A stretch of 62,480 bases of DNA from a virus, in IMG/VR virus record IMGVR_UViG_3300047276_000715, positions 1 to 62,480 of that record. One strand, given 5' to 3'. Below, one piece after another: positions 25,537 through 33,549 of the stretch (the stretch's first letter is position 1; every line of letters begins with the position of its first letter). Below the pieces are notes generated by a model. It was given only the letters and a program-made list of their open reading frames with translations, was not told the origin of the DNA and did no database searches. The translations under genes were made by a program, and so were the position numbers.

Positions 25537-26307
25537 TCAGGCGCTTTGTGACAGATCGACGGAGACGTTCGCGGTTGGACGGAAGTTGATGGCCACGCTG
25601 ATCGCGTCATCGGGGTTCACGTTCAGGCTCGCGCTGGTCAGCACAACTTCCATCGAGATTGAGCGTGAAGCGGTTTCACTCACCGAGCCACTGACAACAA
25701 CGCGATCAACATAAAGACGCATTGCGGCGCCAACCTGCTTGCGCTGAAGCACGTCTTCGACCATCCGGTTCGCCAGAGCGGCGTCCTCATCGGTCATGTA
25801 GACGTTCGCGGTGCCATTGCCATCGGCGAAGCCGGTGATGTAGGTCTTGAACGGTGCGTACTGACCTGCATCCTGGCCAATGGTGGTAACGTCGATTTCG
25901 CTTCGAGTAATTTCAAAGCTCCAATCGCGCACCTGAGAAACAAGAGCGTAGTCCGCGTAATCAACACGGAATTCGTTCGGGGCAGTTGCAGTACCAGTGG
26001 TGGTCAGGGTGACAGAAGAACCGCCAAGGGTCGCGGAAACTTTCAGAACACCAGTACCAGGGGTGTACTGAATGACGTAGTAAGTGGTGCCAGCGGTAAG
26101 GCCACCGGGAAGCGTGCCGGCGACAGTACCACCTTGAACGTTGTAAACAGCAAACTTGACGGGATCGCCAACCTTGAGATTCAGGTACGACTCAACAACG
26201 ATTTCGTTGGTTGCAGTGGTAACGTTGGCAGGAGCAAAGGTGCCAGTGGTGCCGGCGGGCTTATACGAAAGAGCGCCAGAAGTGCCGGAAAGGACAGTTG
26301 CGGGCAT
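25537..26307 (-). CDS. Major tail tube protein
   Basis: 256 residues. The N-terminal 115 residues contain Thr/Gly/Val-rich strands (GGLTAGTTYYVIQYTPGTGV) like an Ig- or fibre-type insertion. The rest has the tail tube pattern: VRDWSFEITRSEIDVTTIGQ, then FKTYITGFADGNGTANVYM. One tube protein per phage, sited between the terminator-of-tail and chaperone genes. It carries a strong terminator behind it, in keeping with high expression, and a GCTAGTCT element 45 bases upstream. Confidence 0.85.
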   Translation of the reverse strand: MPATVLSGTSGALSYKPAGTTGTFAPANVTTATNEIVVESYLNLKVGDPVKFAVYNVQGGTVAGTLPGGLTAGTTYYVIQYTPGTGVLKVSATLGGSSVTLTTTGTATAPNEFRVDYADYALVSQVRDWSFEITRSEIDVTTIGQDAGQYAPFKTYITGFADGNGTANVYMTDEDAALANRMVEDVLQRKQVGAAMRLYVDRVVVSGSVSETASRSISMEVVLTSASLNVNPDDAISVAINFRPTANVSVDLSQSA

Positions 26308-26351
26308 GACGAAGAAAGCAGGGGGTCAGTGGGCACTGCCCAGCTAGATAC

Positions 26352-26359
26352 AGACTAGC
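26352..26359 (-). promoter_or_regulatory. Late-type -10 element before tail tube gene
   Basis: GCTAGTCT on the minus strand, 45 bases before the ATG of the tail tube gene. Confidence 0.42.
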
Positions 26360-26361
26360 GA

Positions 26362-26793
26362 TCACTTCACGCTGGCCTGCCAACCAGCATCTATTCTGCC
26401 AATAAAATGTGGAATGTCGTCTGGTGTCTGAAAAGACGGTCCAGTGATGGCTCCTATTCTTAAATAAGTCGAAGACGCTGTTTTTGATGTTGCATTAATT
26501 GTATCAATTACCTGCTTTGCTAACTGAATAAGCTGTTGACATCGAGCTGGGCCTGCACTTTTTGGCGCAAAACAACGAACAACAAGAGCTCCTCTTGCTC
26601 GATCAAGCGTTCCATCAAGCGTTGGTTCTGTCGTCAAGCCAAACGTAACATTTACTCTTACATATTCGCTCGGCGGATCAGGAGGAACAGCTGTGACATT
26701 ATCAAAATAAACAGGTACAGGTGGCACCTGTGAGTTGTAGGCCGTAAGCAGTGGGGCCTCGATTTTTGCGCGAATTGACTGATAGGAGGTCAT
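26362..26793 (-). CDS. Tail terminator-like protein
   Basis: 143 residues with an N-terminal helix (MTSYQSIRAKIEAPLLTAY), an early strand pair and a Cys-containing helix (GPARCQQLIQLAKQVIDTI), the shape of gpU-like tail terminator or tail completion proteins. It comes directly before the tail tube gene, the usual place. Overlaps the gene upstream by 4 bases. Confidence 0.7.
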   Translation of the reverse strand: MTSYQSIRAKIEAPLLTAYNSQVPPVPVYFDNVTAVPPDPPSEYVRVNVTFGLTTEPTLDGTLDRARGALVVRCFAPKSAGPARCQQLIQLAKQVIDTINATSKTASSTYLRIGAITGPSFQTPDDIPHFIGRIDAGWQASVK

Positions 26794-27311
26794 TTGTTTT
26801 CACTTGCGAATCCAATTTTTACACCATTTGCAAGAGCTGTTTGCATTGCACCACCCTTAAGATAAGTAACAAACCAATCATCTGGCGCAGTTGCAAATGA
26901 CGTTGGTTCTTTGTCTGAATTGACAATATCAGTTCTCATGCGCCCAACACGCCTACCCTCAAGAACAATATCTCCCTGTGGCATACCTGGCTTAACAAAA
27001 CCCGTGCCTTCCTCAAGGTCAAGTGCAACCATTGCATGATCAGCCGTATTGCTTATTACAAGCTTTCTTGCGCGAGTTGCAGCCTTAATCGTATCGGGCA
27101 GGCTGGGAGTATCCCTGATTGTGTAAGGATATGATCCGTTTTTTCCTTTTCCAACGCCAGGTGCATCAGCGATCCAGCTATTCGCAAATTCGCCAGACCA
27201 GTTTGGGCCTGATTCCGCCAGGCCATTCATGATTTCAGCTGCAGCGTGACGAGCCGCGCTTTGCACTTTGCGTCGAAGATCCCTATTTATCTGTCCAATA
27301 GATTTTCCCAT
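26790..27311 (-). CDS. HK97 gp10-like head-tail completion protein
   Basis: 173 residues from ATG 27311, directly after the upstream stop. Start MGKSIGQINRDLRRKVQSAA, then ESGPNWSGEFANSWIADAPG, with the form of neck or tail completion proteins of the HK97 gp10 class. The position between head closure and tail terminator agrees. Confidence 0.65.
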   Translation of the reverse strand: MGKSIGQINRDLRRKVQSAARHAAAEIMNGLAESGPNWSGEFANSWIADAPGVGKGKNGSYPYTIRDTPSLPDTIKAATRARKLVISNTADHAMVALDLEEGTGFVKPGMPQGDIVLEGRRVGRMRTDIVNSDKEPTSFATAPDDWFVTYLKGGAMQTALANGVKIGFASENK

Positions 27312-27312
27312 C

Positions 27313-27690
27313 TCAGCTAAGCCTCCCCACAATCGAATGCAGGATAGCGCTATCACCCCTCGGTGACAGCACGCCGACTATCTTTGCTGTTTTTGAAACG
27401 CCGCCTTGTGTGTATCTGATCGAATCAGTAGTGCGCGGAAAATAACCAGAAAGCTCGCTAGCCGCAATGACGAATTTTACGTCAGTCATTTGATACAGCC
27501 CCTGCAGCTCCTGTGGCTTCAGTTGCGCAAAAACAACTTTTACGGGGATTTCAGTGGCAGCGCCAGAAAGAACTCCTGTTGTTGGATTGTAAGTTGGGCT
27601 TGCGTTCGCCTTGATATAAGTAGCGCTTGATCCAAACTCCGAAAGCAGCGGGCCTGGAATTGAACCAAAAATGTCGTCAACAAGAGACAT
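27313..27690 (-). CDS. Head closure / stopper-like protein
   Basis: 125 residues, mostly beta. The segments ATYIKANASPTYNPTTGVLS and EIPVKVVFAQLKPQELQG fit the small beta-barrel stoppers that close the portal channel. Neighbouring connector genes on both sides support this; sequence evidence alone is weak. Confidence 0.6.
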   Translation of the reverse strand: MSLVDDIFGSIPGPLLSEFGSSATYIKANASPTYNPTTGVLSGAATEIPVKVVFAQLKPQELQGLYQMTDVKFVIAASELSGYFPRTTDSIRYTQGGVSKTAKIVGVLSPRGDSAILHSIVGRLS

Positions 27691-27696
27691 AGCAGC

Positions 27697-28356
27697 TTAC
27701 AGCGGATTGCTATACCATCCACCAGTCGCAGGAAAGACCTGTCCACCGGCAAAACGAATCCTTCTAGGACGGAAGCCATTCCCGCCATAGTAAGGATCAA
27801 TCCTTGCTGTACTCGTTCTTGAAACGTAGGGCTGGTGGAAGCTGGGATCGGTGATGTAACGCTGCAAAATATCCATTGCAAACGGAGGAATGTAGTCAAC
27901 TCCTGTCTGCGGAATGTCACCTTGCTTGAACTTGACCCTCAGGGCTCCGTCGCCAAGCTCAACCTCGTCGTATTGATTCGTGCTGCGTAAGCTTGCCCCG
28001 CCATCATTTGCAGCAACAGCCGTGTAACCACCGCTGCTTCCAAGAAAAGCAGCCACATAAGCAACTGAAATCTCAAAGTCAATTGGAAGCTCGTCGGTCG
28101 GAAGCTGTCGTCCATCAACTTTGATCAGTCGCGGCCATGCCAAAGATTGAGATGCGTCGGCAACATAACCCTTCCACTTCAAGGGATTAATTGTCATTGT
28201 TGCCGCAACAAGAGATTGCTCTTTTTGCGTGGTTGTGAGCGCTAGCCATGCAGTAATGCCAGCGCTCGCGGGAAGCTCTCCCAGCAAAGAAGAGGCCCTC
28301 GCAACGCTCAGGAAAGAATTGGCGTCAGACGCCCCCAGGGTCGATACGAAGGCCAT
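27697..28356 (-). CDS. Head-tail adaptor protein
   Basis: 219 residues. SDANSFLSVARASSLLGELP, followed by WKGYVADASQSLAWPR, is the usual adaptor pattern (annotated in databases as DnaT-like in phages, without DnaT function). Helices then lead to an Arg-rich end. It would sit under the portal ring. Confidence 0.7.
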   Translation of the reverse strand: MAFVSTLGASDANSFLSVARASSLLGELPASAGITAWLALTTTQKEQSLVAATMTINPLKWKGYVADASQSLAWPRLIKVDGRQLPTDELPIDFEISVAYVAAFLGSSGGYTAVAANDGGASLRSTNQYDEVELGDGALRVKFKQGDIPQTGVDYIPPFAMDILQRYITDPSFHQPYVSRTSTARIDPYYGGNGFRPRRIRFAGGQVFPATGGWYSNPL

Positions 28357-28373
28357 GTCGGAAGCTCCCTAGC

Positions 28374-28544
28374 TCAGGCCTTGGCGGCAGCGGTCTTGGC
28401 CCGTGGAGCCGGCGCTGGGGCCTTCTCCTGGGGCTTCGGGGTCGGCATCGGGCAGTTCACAGGTGCCTCCTCGGCAGCGGCGGCCTCTTCGCGAGCCTTC
28501 AGCTCTTCTTGTTCACGCGCAAGGCGAAAAGTGGCGATTGACAT
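28374..28544 (-). CDS. Small Ala/Pro/Lys-rich protein, 56 aa
   Basis: Found by reading the minus strand: ATG 28544 (MSIATFRLAREQEELKAREE), stop 28374. A charged helix is followed by an Ala-Pro-Lys tail (KAPAPAPRAKTAAAKA). It lies between the capsid gene and the adaptor, 17 bases before the adaptor start, where many siphoviruses have a small basic or Ala-rich protein. Its role is unknown. The opposite strand frame at 28381-28563 is the mirror image. Confidence 0.6.
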   Translation of the reverse strand: MSIATFRLAREQEELKAREEAAAAEEAPVNCPMPTPKPQEKAPAPAPRAKTAAAKA

Positions 28545-28559
28545 GATGAAAAATGATAG

Positions 28560-28583
28560 TTGAAAGCCCCGCCGGAGCGGGGC
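28560..28583 (-). terminator. Terminator after major capsid gene
   Basis: Minus strand GCCCCGC, TCCG, GCGGGGC, TTTC. It lies 14 bases after the capsid stop. Confidence 0.75.
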
Positions 28584-28597
28584 AGTGACTACAGCGA

Positions 28598-29581
28598 TCA
28601 GATGTAGCAGCGAAGCTGCGTGATCCGAATGTTGCGGTTGTCGGTAAACACCTTCTGCCAGTTGGTGCCAGTGGCCAGTTCGGTGTTGGTGGGGGAGCTA
28701 CCAGCAGCGTTACCAGTCCAGCTGATCCCGTTCGGGTGAACGAGATAGTGGGTCCGATTGATCAGATAGTCGATACCTTTCAGGGAATCGCGATCTGGTT
28801 CGATCGGGGTCTTGGCGGGAGCGGTTGCGAAAGCAAAAGCACCAGGGCCGAAGAAGTAGGTGTGCAGCACGTCAGCGCCACCAGTGCCAGCGCCAGCGTC
28901 GATCGGCAGGGTGTCATCAACGAAGACCGGGCGACCCAGGTAGGTGCCAAGCTCCAGGCGTTGAGCGGACAGCCGCGTATCGAGCTGCGAGGTGCTGGAG
29001 GCCGGGACGATCAGATCCAGCTTCATCAGGGCGTAGTAGATGCGGGAGTGCATCAGAACGCCAGTCAGCTCCTGGCCTGCATCACCCAGCTTGGCGATAG
29101 CATCAACCATCACGCTCTGCGAGAGCTGAGTGCTGGTGCCGCCGGCAGCGTGGGAGGAAGTCAGGGGACCACCAGTTGCAAACATGCCCTTGATCGTGCT
29201 GATCAGGGTGGTTTGCATGTCGCGCACCCAGTATTGGCCGGTGCGACGAGCGATGGCCTGCATGGGATCGGAGCCGGCCAGTTCACCAGCCAGGTCAGAG
29301 GCCTTCCAGGCCTTACCACGCATGTTGCGAACGCCGGTTTGAACGTCGCCGGAGAGGGTGGCAGCGGTCAGGCCAACGGTGTCATCGAGGATCTCCGAAT
29401 CACCGGAGAGATCACCGAAGAAAGGAAGGTCGATGGTCTTGCCGCCCTTGGAAAACTCAGCCTGGATGGCTTCGTTCGTGACCATCAGGCCGGAGGTGAC
29501 AAGAGCGTTGCGGTTTTGCAGCTCTTCCTGCTGGTATTCCAGGAAAAGCTGAGGAATGAAAGGAATGCCAGCGAAGAGCAT
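28598..29581 (-). CDS. Major capsid protein
   Basis: 327 residues, HK97-type fold expected. Markers: N-terminal FIPQLFLEYQQEELQNRNAL, KTIDLPFFGDLSGDSEIL, VRNMRGKAWKASDLAGELAG, then SRIYYALMKLDLI and LGRPVFVDDTLP, all typical of the capsid family with no N-terminal scaffold domain (scaffold is the separate gene at 30906). It is followed by a terminator. The start codon is preceded by GAGG. A GCTACTCT element lies further upstream (29713), leaving a leader of over 100 bases, unlike other late genes. Confidence 0.92.
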   Translation of the reverse strand: MLFAGIPFIPQLFLEYQQEELQNRNALVTSGLMVTNEAIQAEFSKGGKTIDLPFFGDLSGDSEILDDTVGLTAATLSGDVQTGVRNMRGKAWKASDLAGELAGSDPMQAIARRTGQYWVRDMQTTLISTIKGMFATGGPLTSSHAAGGTSTQLSQSVMVDAIAKLGDAGQELTGVLMHSRIYYALMKLDLIVPASSTSQLDTRLSAQRLELGTYLGRPVFVDDTLPIDAGAGTGGADVLHTYFFGPGAFAFATAPAKTPIEPDRDSLKGIDYLINRTHYLVHPNGISWTGNAAGSSPTNTELATGTNWQKVFTDNRNIRITQLRCYI

Positions 29582-29712
29582 TGTCTTTGCCTCAAGGGAA
29601 AAAGATGAACGGGTTGCGGCACCGCCGCCGATGTGAAAAGAAAGACTTGCTTCGGTACAACCGAGCGGTGAGCACTGCGGCTCGGGGGTGAGGCACCGCC
29701 TCTATCACTGAC

Positions 29713-29720
29713 AGAGTAGC
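29713..29720 (-). promoter_or_regulatory. Late-type -10 element upstream of capsid gene
   Basis: GCTACTCT on the minus strand, 132 bases before the capsid ATG. Longer leader than the other late genes; the intervening bases hold no gene. Confidence 0.35.
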
Positions 29721-29733
29721 AACTGTTTTGCTG

Positions 29734-29916
29734 TCAGCGCTTTTTCCTGCTGCTCGGCTTGGGCTTTTTCTGCTTCATGCCGCTTTCGCTTGCTGCAATT
29801 GCAATTGCCTGAGCACGAGTTGTAACTTTTGCGCCAGAAGATGACTTAAGTTTTCCGCTATAAAACTCACGCATTACCCTGCCAAACTTGGCTTGTTGTT
29901 TTGTTTCTTTTTTCAT
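29734..29916 (-). CDS. Small basic protein, DUF6496 type
   Basis: 60 residues: GRVMREFYSGKLKSSSGAKV followed by TTRAQAIAIAASESGMKQKK and a Lys/Arg/Ser tail. This pattern, VMREFxxGKL then SRxQAIAIALSE, is a widespread tiny phage family (DUF6496) of unknown role. High basic charge suggests DNA contact. It lies between the capsid and another small virion-region gene. Confidence 0.7.
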   Translation of the reverse strand: MKKETKQQAKFGRVMREFYSGKLKSSSGAKVTTRAQAIAIAASESGMKQKKPKPSSRKKR

Positions 29917-29933
29917 GATAGTAAGGCAATTTA

Positions 29934-29959
29934 ATAAAAAAGCCCCGTCAGAGCGGGGC
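29934..29959 (-). terminator. Terminator after gene 29982-30278
   Basis: Minus strand GCCCCG, loop, CGGGGC, then TTTTTTATT. It stops transcripts of the 98-residue gene before the small basic gene. Confidence 0.85.
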
Positions 29960-29981
29960 CTGGGATCTCAGCAGGAAGTGA

Positions 29982-30278
29982 TCAGGGGGTCACGTCGAGG
30001 GTCCAGCCCTTGCCAGTAGCAACAGCCTTCTGAGGGTTGGTCAGAGCACCAACGCCAGCACAGCCGCTGATGTCCAGGGTCTGAGTGCCGGTGACGGTCG
30101 GCAGACCATCAAACAGAGAGACGAGCTGGGCGGTGGTGTAGACGGTCGGCATGACCAGAATCGAGCCAGTGCGCAGGCCAGCGCCAGCGCCATAGCAGAT
30201 CCGAATGCCGGAGATCATCTCTTCGACTTCAGTGGTGACCTGGCGGCCAATGATGTTTTGGTCAGTCTTGTAAGGCAT
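29982..30278 (-). CDS. Hypothetical virion-region protein, 98 aa
   Basis: The C-terminal half has TLDISGCAGVGALTNPQKAV and GKGWTLDVT, a pattern I have seen in repeats of phage and bacterial surface proteins. It sits between the scaffold/DUF6321-like genes and the capsid gene, with its own terminator, so it is probably well expressed and may be a head decoration protein. That is inference from position. Confidence 0.55.
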   Translation of the reverse strand: MPYKTDQNIIGRQVTTEVEEMISGIRICYGAGAGLRTGSILVMPTVYTTAQLVSLFDGLPTVTGTQTLDISGCAGVGALTNPQKAVATGKGWTLDVTP

Positions 30279-30355
30279 GGCGATTGAGGTGAGCGCTCGA
30301 ACACATGCTAGGAGTCCCCGCGAGGTCTAGCCTTTGCATAGTTTTAGGAGGAAGT

Positions 30356-30547
30356 GTGTCAGAAAAACGAACCTGGAACTCACCAATACGTGAACCATGG
30401 AATCCAGTCATTCGCAATATACTTCAAGCGATTGATACTCACAATCAGCTCTACTTTAAGACAGGAAAACCATGGCACTTGCAGAAAGCGCAAGAGCTAA
30501 GGGGTTATGTAATAGAGTTGAAGGAATGGATTGCAAGTAATGAATAA
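30356..30547 (+). CDS. Small plus-strand protein, 63 aa
   Basis: The start is GTG 30356, set by an excellent AGGAGG at 30346-30351 four bases upstream. An upstream ATG (30305) lies in the same frame but has no ribosome site. The product has NSPIREPWNPVIRN, then QLYFKTGKPWHLQKAQELRG and WIAS. No family recognised. It is isolated on the plus strand inside the minus-strand head module, which suggests an independently expressed or acquired gene. Confidence 0.65.
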   Translation: MSEKRTWNSPIREPWNPVIRNILQAIDTHNQLYFKTGKPWHLQKAQELRGYVIELKEWIASNE

Positions 30548-30556
30548 ACCCCTTAT

Positions 30557-30829
30557 CTACCATTTTTCCTTATCTGCCCAATAAGCCGCACTCATCTTTC
30601 CTTTAGCAATGTTCTTGGCGTGCCTTGCTTTAAAGGAACGCTGACGAGCTTTTTCTGCTTCAGTGCGCGGATTACTGCCAGCCCCTCTGACGCCCTGCTG
30701 CCCAAAGCGAATCAGTTTGACTTCGCCGTTTTCTTTTGCAAGTACAGCATGTGACTTAGTTGGGTGATTAGGCGTTCTCTTGGGTTTATTGTAACCTTCA
30801 AAAGTTTCACCACGATAAGTAATTGACAT
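30557..30829 (-). CDS. DUF6321-type small protein
   Basis: 90 residues from ATG 30829. YNKPKRTPNHPTKSHAVLAK, IRFGQQGVRGAG and a very well kept end, FKARHAKNIAKGKMSAAYW. This is a widespread phage protein family with no known function, seen also in cyanomyoviruses. Preceded by GCTACAGT at 22 bases. Converges with the plus-strand gene 30356-30547, 9 bases apart. Confidence 0.75.
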   Translation of the reverse strand: MSITYRGETFEGYNKPKRTPNHPTKSHAVLAKENGEVKLIRFGQQGVRGAGSNPRTEAEKARQRSFKARHAKNIAKGKMSAAYWADKEKW

Positions 30830-30850
30830 TTTTCGGTGATAGCTACCAAA

Positions 30851-30858
30851 ACTGTAGC
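30851..30858 (-). promoter_or_regulatory. Late-type -10 element before DUF6321 gene
   Basis: GCTACAGT on the minus strand, 22 bases before the ATG and directly behind the scaffold terminator. Confidence 0.5.
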
Positions 30859-30861
30859 AAT

Positions 30862-30884
30862 AAAAAAAGCCCCCGAAGGGGCCG
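30862..30884 (-). terminator. Terminator after scaffold gene
   Basis: Minus strand GGCCCC, TTCG, GGGGCT, then TTTTTTTATT. Placed 22 bases after the scaffold stop. Confidence 0.88.
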
Positions 30885-30905
30885 TTCATCAACCACCGCT
30901 TCAGG

Positions 30906-31745
30906 CTACATGGATTGCAGCGCTCGGCCCAGGACGGGATCGAGCTTGCCGGCCAGGCGAGCCTCGGCGATCAGCCGCTTCGCCTTGTCAGGGTCTTTCT
31001 GCAGGATCTCAGCGGCCTTCGTCGCGTTCAGGCTGTCCTTGTTGAACGGGTTGTTCGAGTAGGTAGGTGCATTTGCACGACTTGTCGTCATGCCAGAACC
31101 AGTTGCGCCACTTCCTGCAAAGTAAACGGCAAACTCTTCGTCATCGCGCAGGCGAGACACGGCATCGCGCAAAGACACCGGGTCTTCCTCTGACCCAAAA
31201 ACAACGGTGCTTTCGTCGTCGAGAAGACGGAACTTCTCTTTCAGCAACTTGTAGAGGTGAGAAGGACGACGGCACTCAACCTTCGACAATTCATCTGTGA
31301 CGAATCGCTCAAGTTTGTTTTCGCGACGCTTTTCGCGTTCGTTGTTGCGCTCCTGCTCAAGGGACTCGTTCACCTTGCGCAGGTCGGACAGTTCTTTGCG
31401 AAGCGAGGCGAATTGCGCCTTCACGGCCTCGTCCATGGCCTCGGAGGGTGTCTGTCCCTGCGGAGCGGCAGGAGCCTCTCCCTGAGGCGCAGAGCCCTGA
31501 GCTGAGGCCTTCGAGAGAGCGGAGATGCGCTCGGCGATGTCGGATTCGTCCAGGTCGTCGGTCAGCTCAATGCCAGCAACTTTCAAAAAGCTGTCGATTG
31601 TCTTTTTCTTCTTGAGATCCTTGAGCAGTCCTTGATTCGTTGCCTTGAGTTTGACGCTTTCGCTTTCAATGGACTCCGCTTTTTTCTGCAGAGCCTGAAT
31701 CAGCGTAAGCGCATCCTCAAGGGTTTCAGGGGTGTGGTCAGACAC
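30906..31745 (-). CDS. Capsid scaffolding protein
   Basis: 279 residues. A coiled-coil start (ALQKKAESIESESVKLKA), a long charged centre (VNESLEQERNNEREKRREN), a lower-complexity Ala/Pro/Gln section and the end KAAEILQKDPDKAKRLIAEA. Scaffolds of this type guide capsid assembly and leave the head. The position between portal and capsid genes agrees. No protease gene is visible nearby, so the scaffold is probably released without cleavage by a phage protease. Confidence 0.78.
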   Translation of the reverse strand: MSDHTPETLEDALTLIQALQKKAESIESESVKLKATNQGLLKDLKKKKTIDSFLKVAGIELTDDLDESDIAERISALSKASAQGSAPQGEAPAAPQGQTPSEAMDEAVKAQFASLRKELSDLRKVNESLEQERNNEREKRRENKLERFVTDELSKVECRRPSHLYKLLKEKFRLLDDESTVVFGSEEDPVSLRDAVSRLRDDEEFAVYFAGSGATGSGMTTSRANAPTYSNNPFNKDSLNATKAAEILQKDPDKAKRLIAEARLAGKLDPVLGRALQSM

Positions 31746-31765
31746 GAAAAATCATTGTTGACTCA

Positions 31766-33499
31766 CTACATGGTAGCACCATCAGCTTCATTTGCTTCAA
31801 CAGCGCCTTCGGTCATTTCGCGATCATGTCCTTCGCTGAGCATGTGTGAGTTATCGACCGGCACCTGGCCTCTGTTTGGGGATTGCGCAGCATTGCCACC
31901 GCCAGCACCAACACCAATGTCCTTCGCGGTTTCACTGCCATCAAGCCCCATGCTTTCCAGGAGATCATGAACGCTGAAGTTCGGGAGACCTTCAAACATT
32001 TCGCCCGCCTCAAGCATTTTCAAGAACATTTCAATTGTGATAACATTACTATCCTTGAACAGCGTATTAAGAGCAAGAACCTGCTGCGAATGCAGCTTGA
32101 CAGGAATGAAGTTCTTGCTAATTGTAATTTGCACTTTCTCAATTGAACGATATGCCGAGGCGTACAGCAGGGCGCGATTGATCGAGTCTTGCAGCCCTTG
32201 AACCAGTACGGCGAGCTGAGAATCGCTTTGTGAACGATCAAGCAACTTTGCAAAACCAGATTCGGCCTGTGTTTTGCTGGTTGTCATTGCAACAGCAGCA
32301 AGTCGTTCCATCGCCGCTTCAATTCGACGCAGATTTTCGAGCGTAACCGAGGCTCCTTCCATAGAAGCACTCATCAAATTGAATTTTGCGTCTGGATTTT
32401 GCGAGAACATCGCACGTCCAGCACCTGCCTTGATTTCGTCATCTGGCCTGACACCAGTTCCGGTAAGGATTGGCGAGGAGGTGAGGTGAATTGTCTCTGC
32501 AAGATCAGCAGAAACACTCCAATGATGCAAGTTAAGGCGTGCAATATCAAAAAGAAGTGGGCGGGCGCGGAAATATGCCTCTTTTTTGCCTCCAAACACC
32601 GGGACAAAGGGAATGAATGACACGGAAAGATAACTTGTCTCCTCAAGACGGTATTTATCAACCGAATCGGTCCCATTCAGCTTTGTGTAAAGACGATGAC
32701 GAACGCGCTGTCCCTCAACAAAGCTTTCTGGTGTGTCAGAAAACTCAGAGATTGTATTATCTGCCATGTTTACAATATCGTAAACACGAACGGCAGGGAC
32801 AACTTCTTCAAAAAACTCGTTATTCTCGCTCTTGCGACGAACTTCTGTCTTCAGTCGCAGGTAGATCGGGAATGCACCAAAGATGTTTTCCGTGCCAACT
32901 TGAGCATTGAAGACATCATATCTACACTCAAGCACTTGATCATAGCGCATAAGCACAAGATATGGACGAGGATTTAGCCTTTTCTCCTCGCTCGCGCTCA
33001 AATTTGCTGGCAGCTTCGGGTATTCGACCCAGATCCCGGACACACCGCCATCCAGGGCCTCGGTGAAGGCCTCCTTCGAGAACGAGACGAGAGAATGCCC
33101 CTCCAGGTCAACGTCATCGAAGAAATTTCCCCATTCAGGAGGGATCATTTCAGGCACAGCAACACCTTTTCGCAGCGCCGTACCAGTGACTAGATCGCGA
33201 AGATGTGAGTAGTAATTCTGAAAGCTACTCTGTGATCGTGTTTTGCGAACTTCGTAACTCTGATTTTCTTCTAAATAGTCTTTTGGAAGGTATTCTTCCG
33301 ATGCCTCAAGTAAGTAGTATTCAGGAAGCGTGCAAAAACGAATAGGGGCGAGACGAGAAAACTGCTCAGCTTGCTCAAGCGAGTAGGCATCAACACCGGA
33401 TACCTCCTCAAACGCCTGTTCGTATTCAGGATGACGACGCTCAAACGGAAGTGTCAGGTTATCGGTTGTCGGAACCAGCGAATTAGGGATGAGCGTCAC
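31766..33499 (-). CDS. Portal protein (DUF4055-like)
   Basis: 577 residues. The N-terminal third (VSGVDAYSLEQAEQFSRLAP, FQNYYSHLRDLVTGTALRKG), the SGIWVEYP segment and RPYLVLMRYDQVLECRYDV follow the DUF4055 portal family; the region after residue 300 is helical with the expected long stem helix. The portal ring is the DNA gate and the anchor for the large terminase. Lies between terminase and scaffold. Confidence 0.88.
   Translation of the reverse strand: MTLIPNSLVPTTDNLTLPFERRHPEYEQAFEEVSGVDAYSLEQAEQFSRLAPIRFCTLPEYYLLEASEEYLPKDYLEENQSYEVRKTRSQSSFQNYYSHLRDLVTGTALRKGVAVPEMIPPEWGNFFDDVDLEGHSLVSFSKEAFTEALDGGVSGIWVEYPKLPANLSASEEKRLNPRPYLVLMRYDQVLECRYDVFNAQVGTENIFGAFPIYLRLKTEVRRKSENNEFFEEVVPAVRVYDIVNMADNTISEFSDTPESFVEGQRVRHRLYTKLNGTDSVDKYRLEETSYLSVSFIPFVPVFGGKKEAYFRARPLLFDIARLNLHHWSVSADLAETIHLTSSPILTGTGVRPDDEIKAGAGRAMFSQNPDAKFNLMSASMEGASVTLENLRRIEAAMERLAAVAMTTSKTQAESGFAKLLDRSQSDSQLAVLVQGLQDSINRALLYASAYRSIEKVQITISKNFIPVKLHSQQVLALNTLFKDSNVITIEMFLKMLEAGEMFEGLPNFSVHDLLESMGLDGSETAKDIGVGAGGGNAAQSPNRGQVPVDNSHMLSEGHDREMTEGAVEANEADGATM
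31770..31777 (-). promoter_or_regulatory. Late-type -10 element before scaffold gene
   Basis: GCTACCAT on the minus strand, 25 bases before the scaffold ATG, inside the portal gene end. Confidence 0.42.
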
Positions 33500-33520
33500 T
33501 GCTTTAGCGCCTTTTCAAGC

Positions 33521-33528
33521 ATTGTAGC
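33521..33528 (-). promoter_or_regulatory. Late-type -10 element before portal gene
   Basis: GCTACAAT on the minus strand, 22 bases before the portal ATG. No TTGACA-like box 17 bases upstream. Confidence 0.5.
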
Positions 33529-33549
33529 CACCATCTCGCTTTGTAGGTC

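Noticed and set aside
28736-29608. 290-codon plus-strand open frame
   Set aside because: Antisense shadow of the major capsid gene; GC-rich DNA keeps the opposite frame open.
31067-31300. 77-codon plus-strand frame in the scaffold gene
   Set aside because: Antisense to scaffold with His/Gln/Arg-rich shadow composition.
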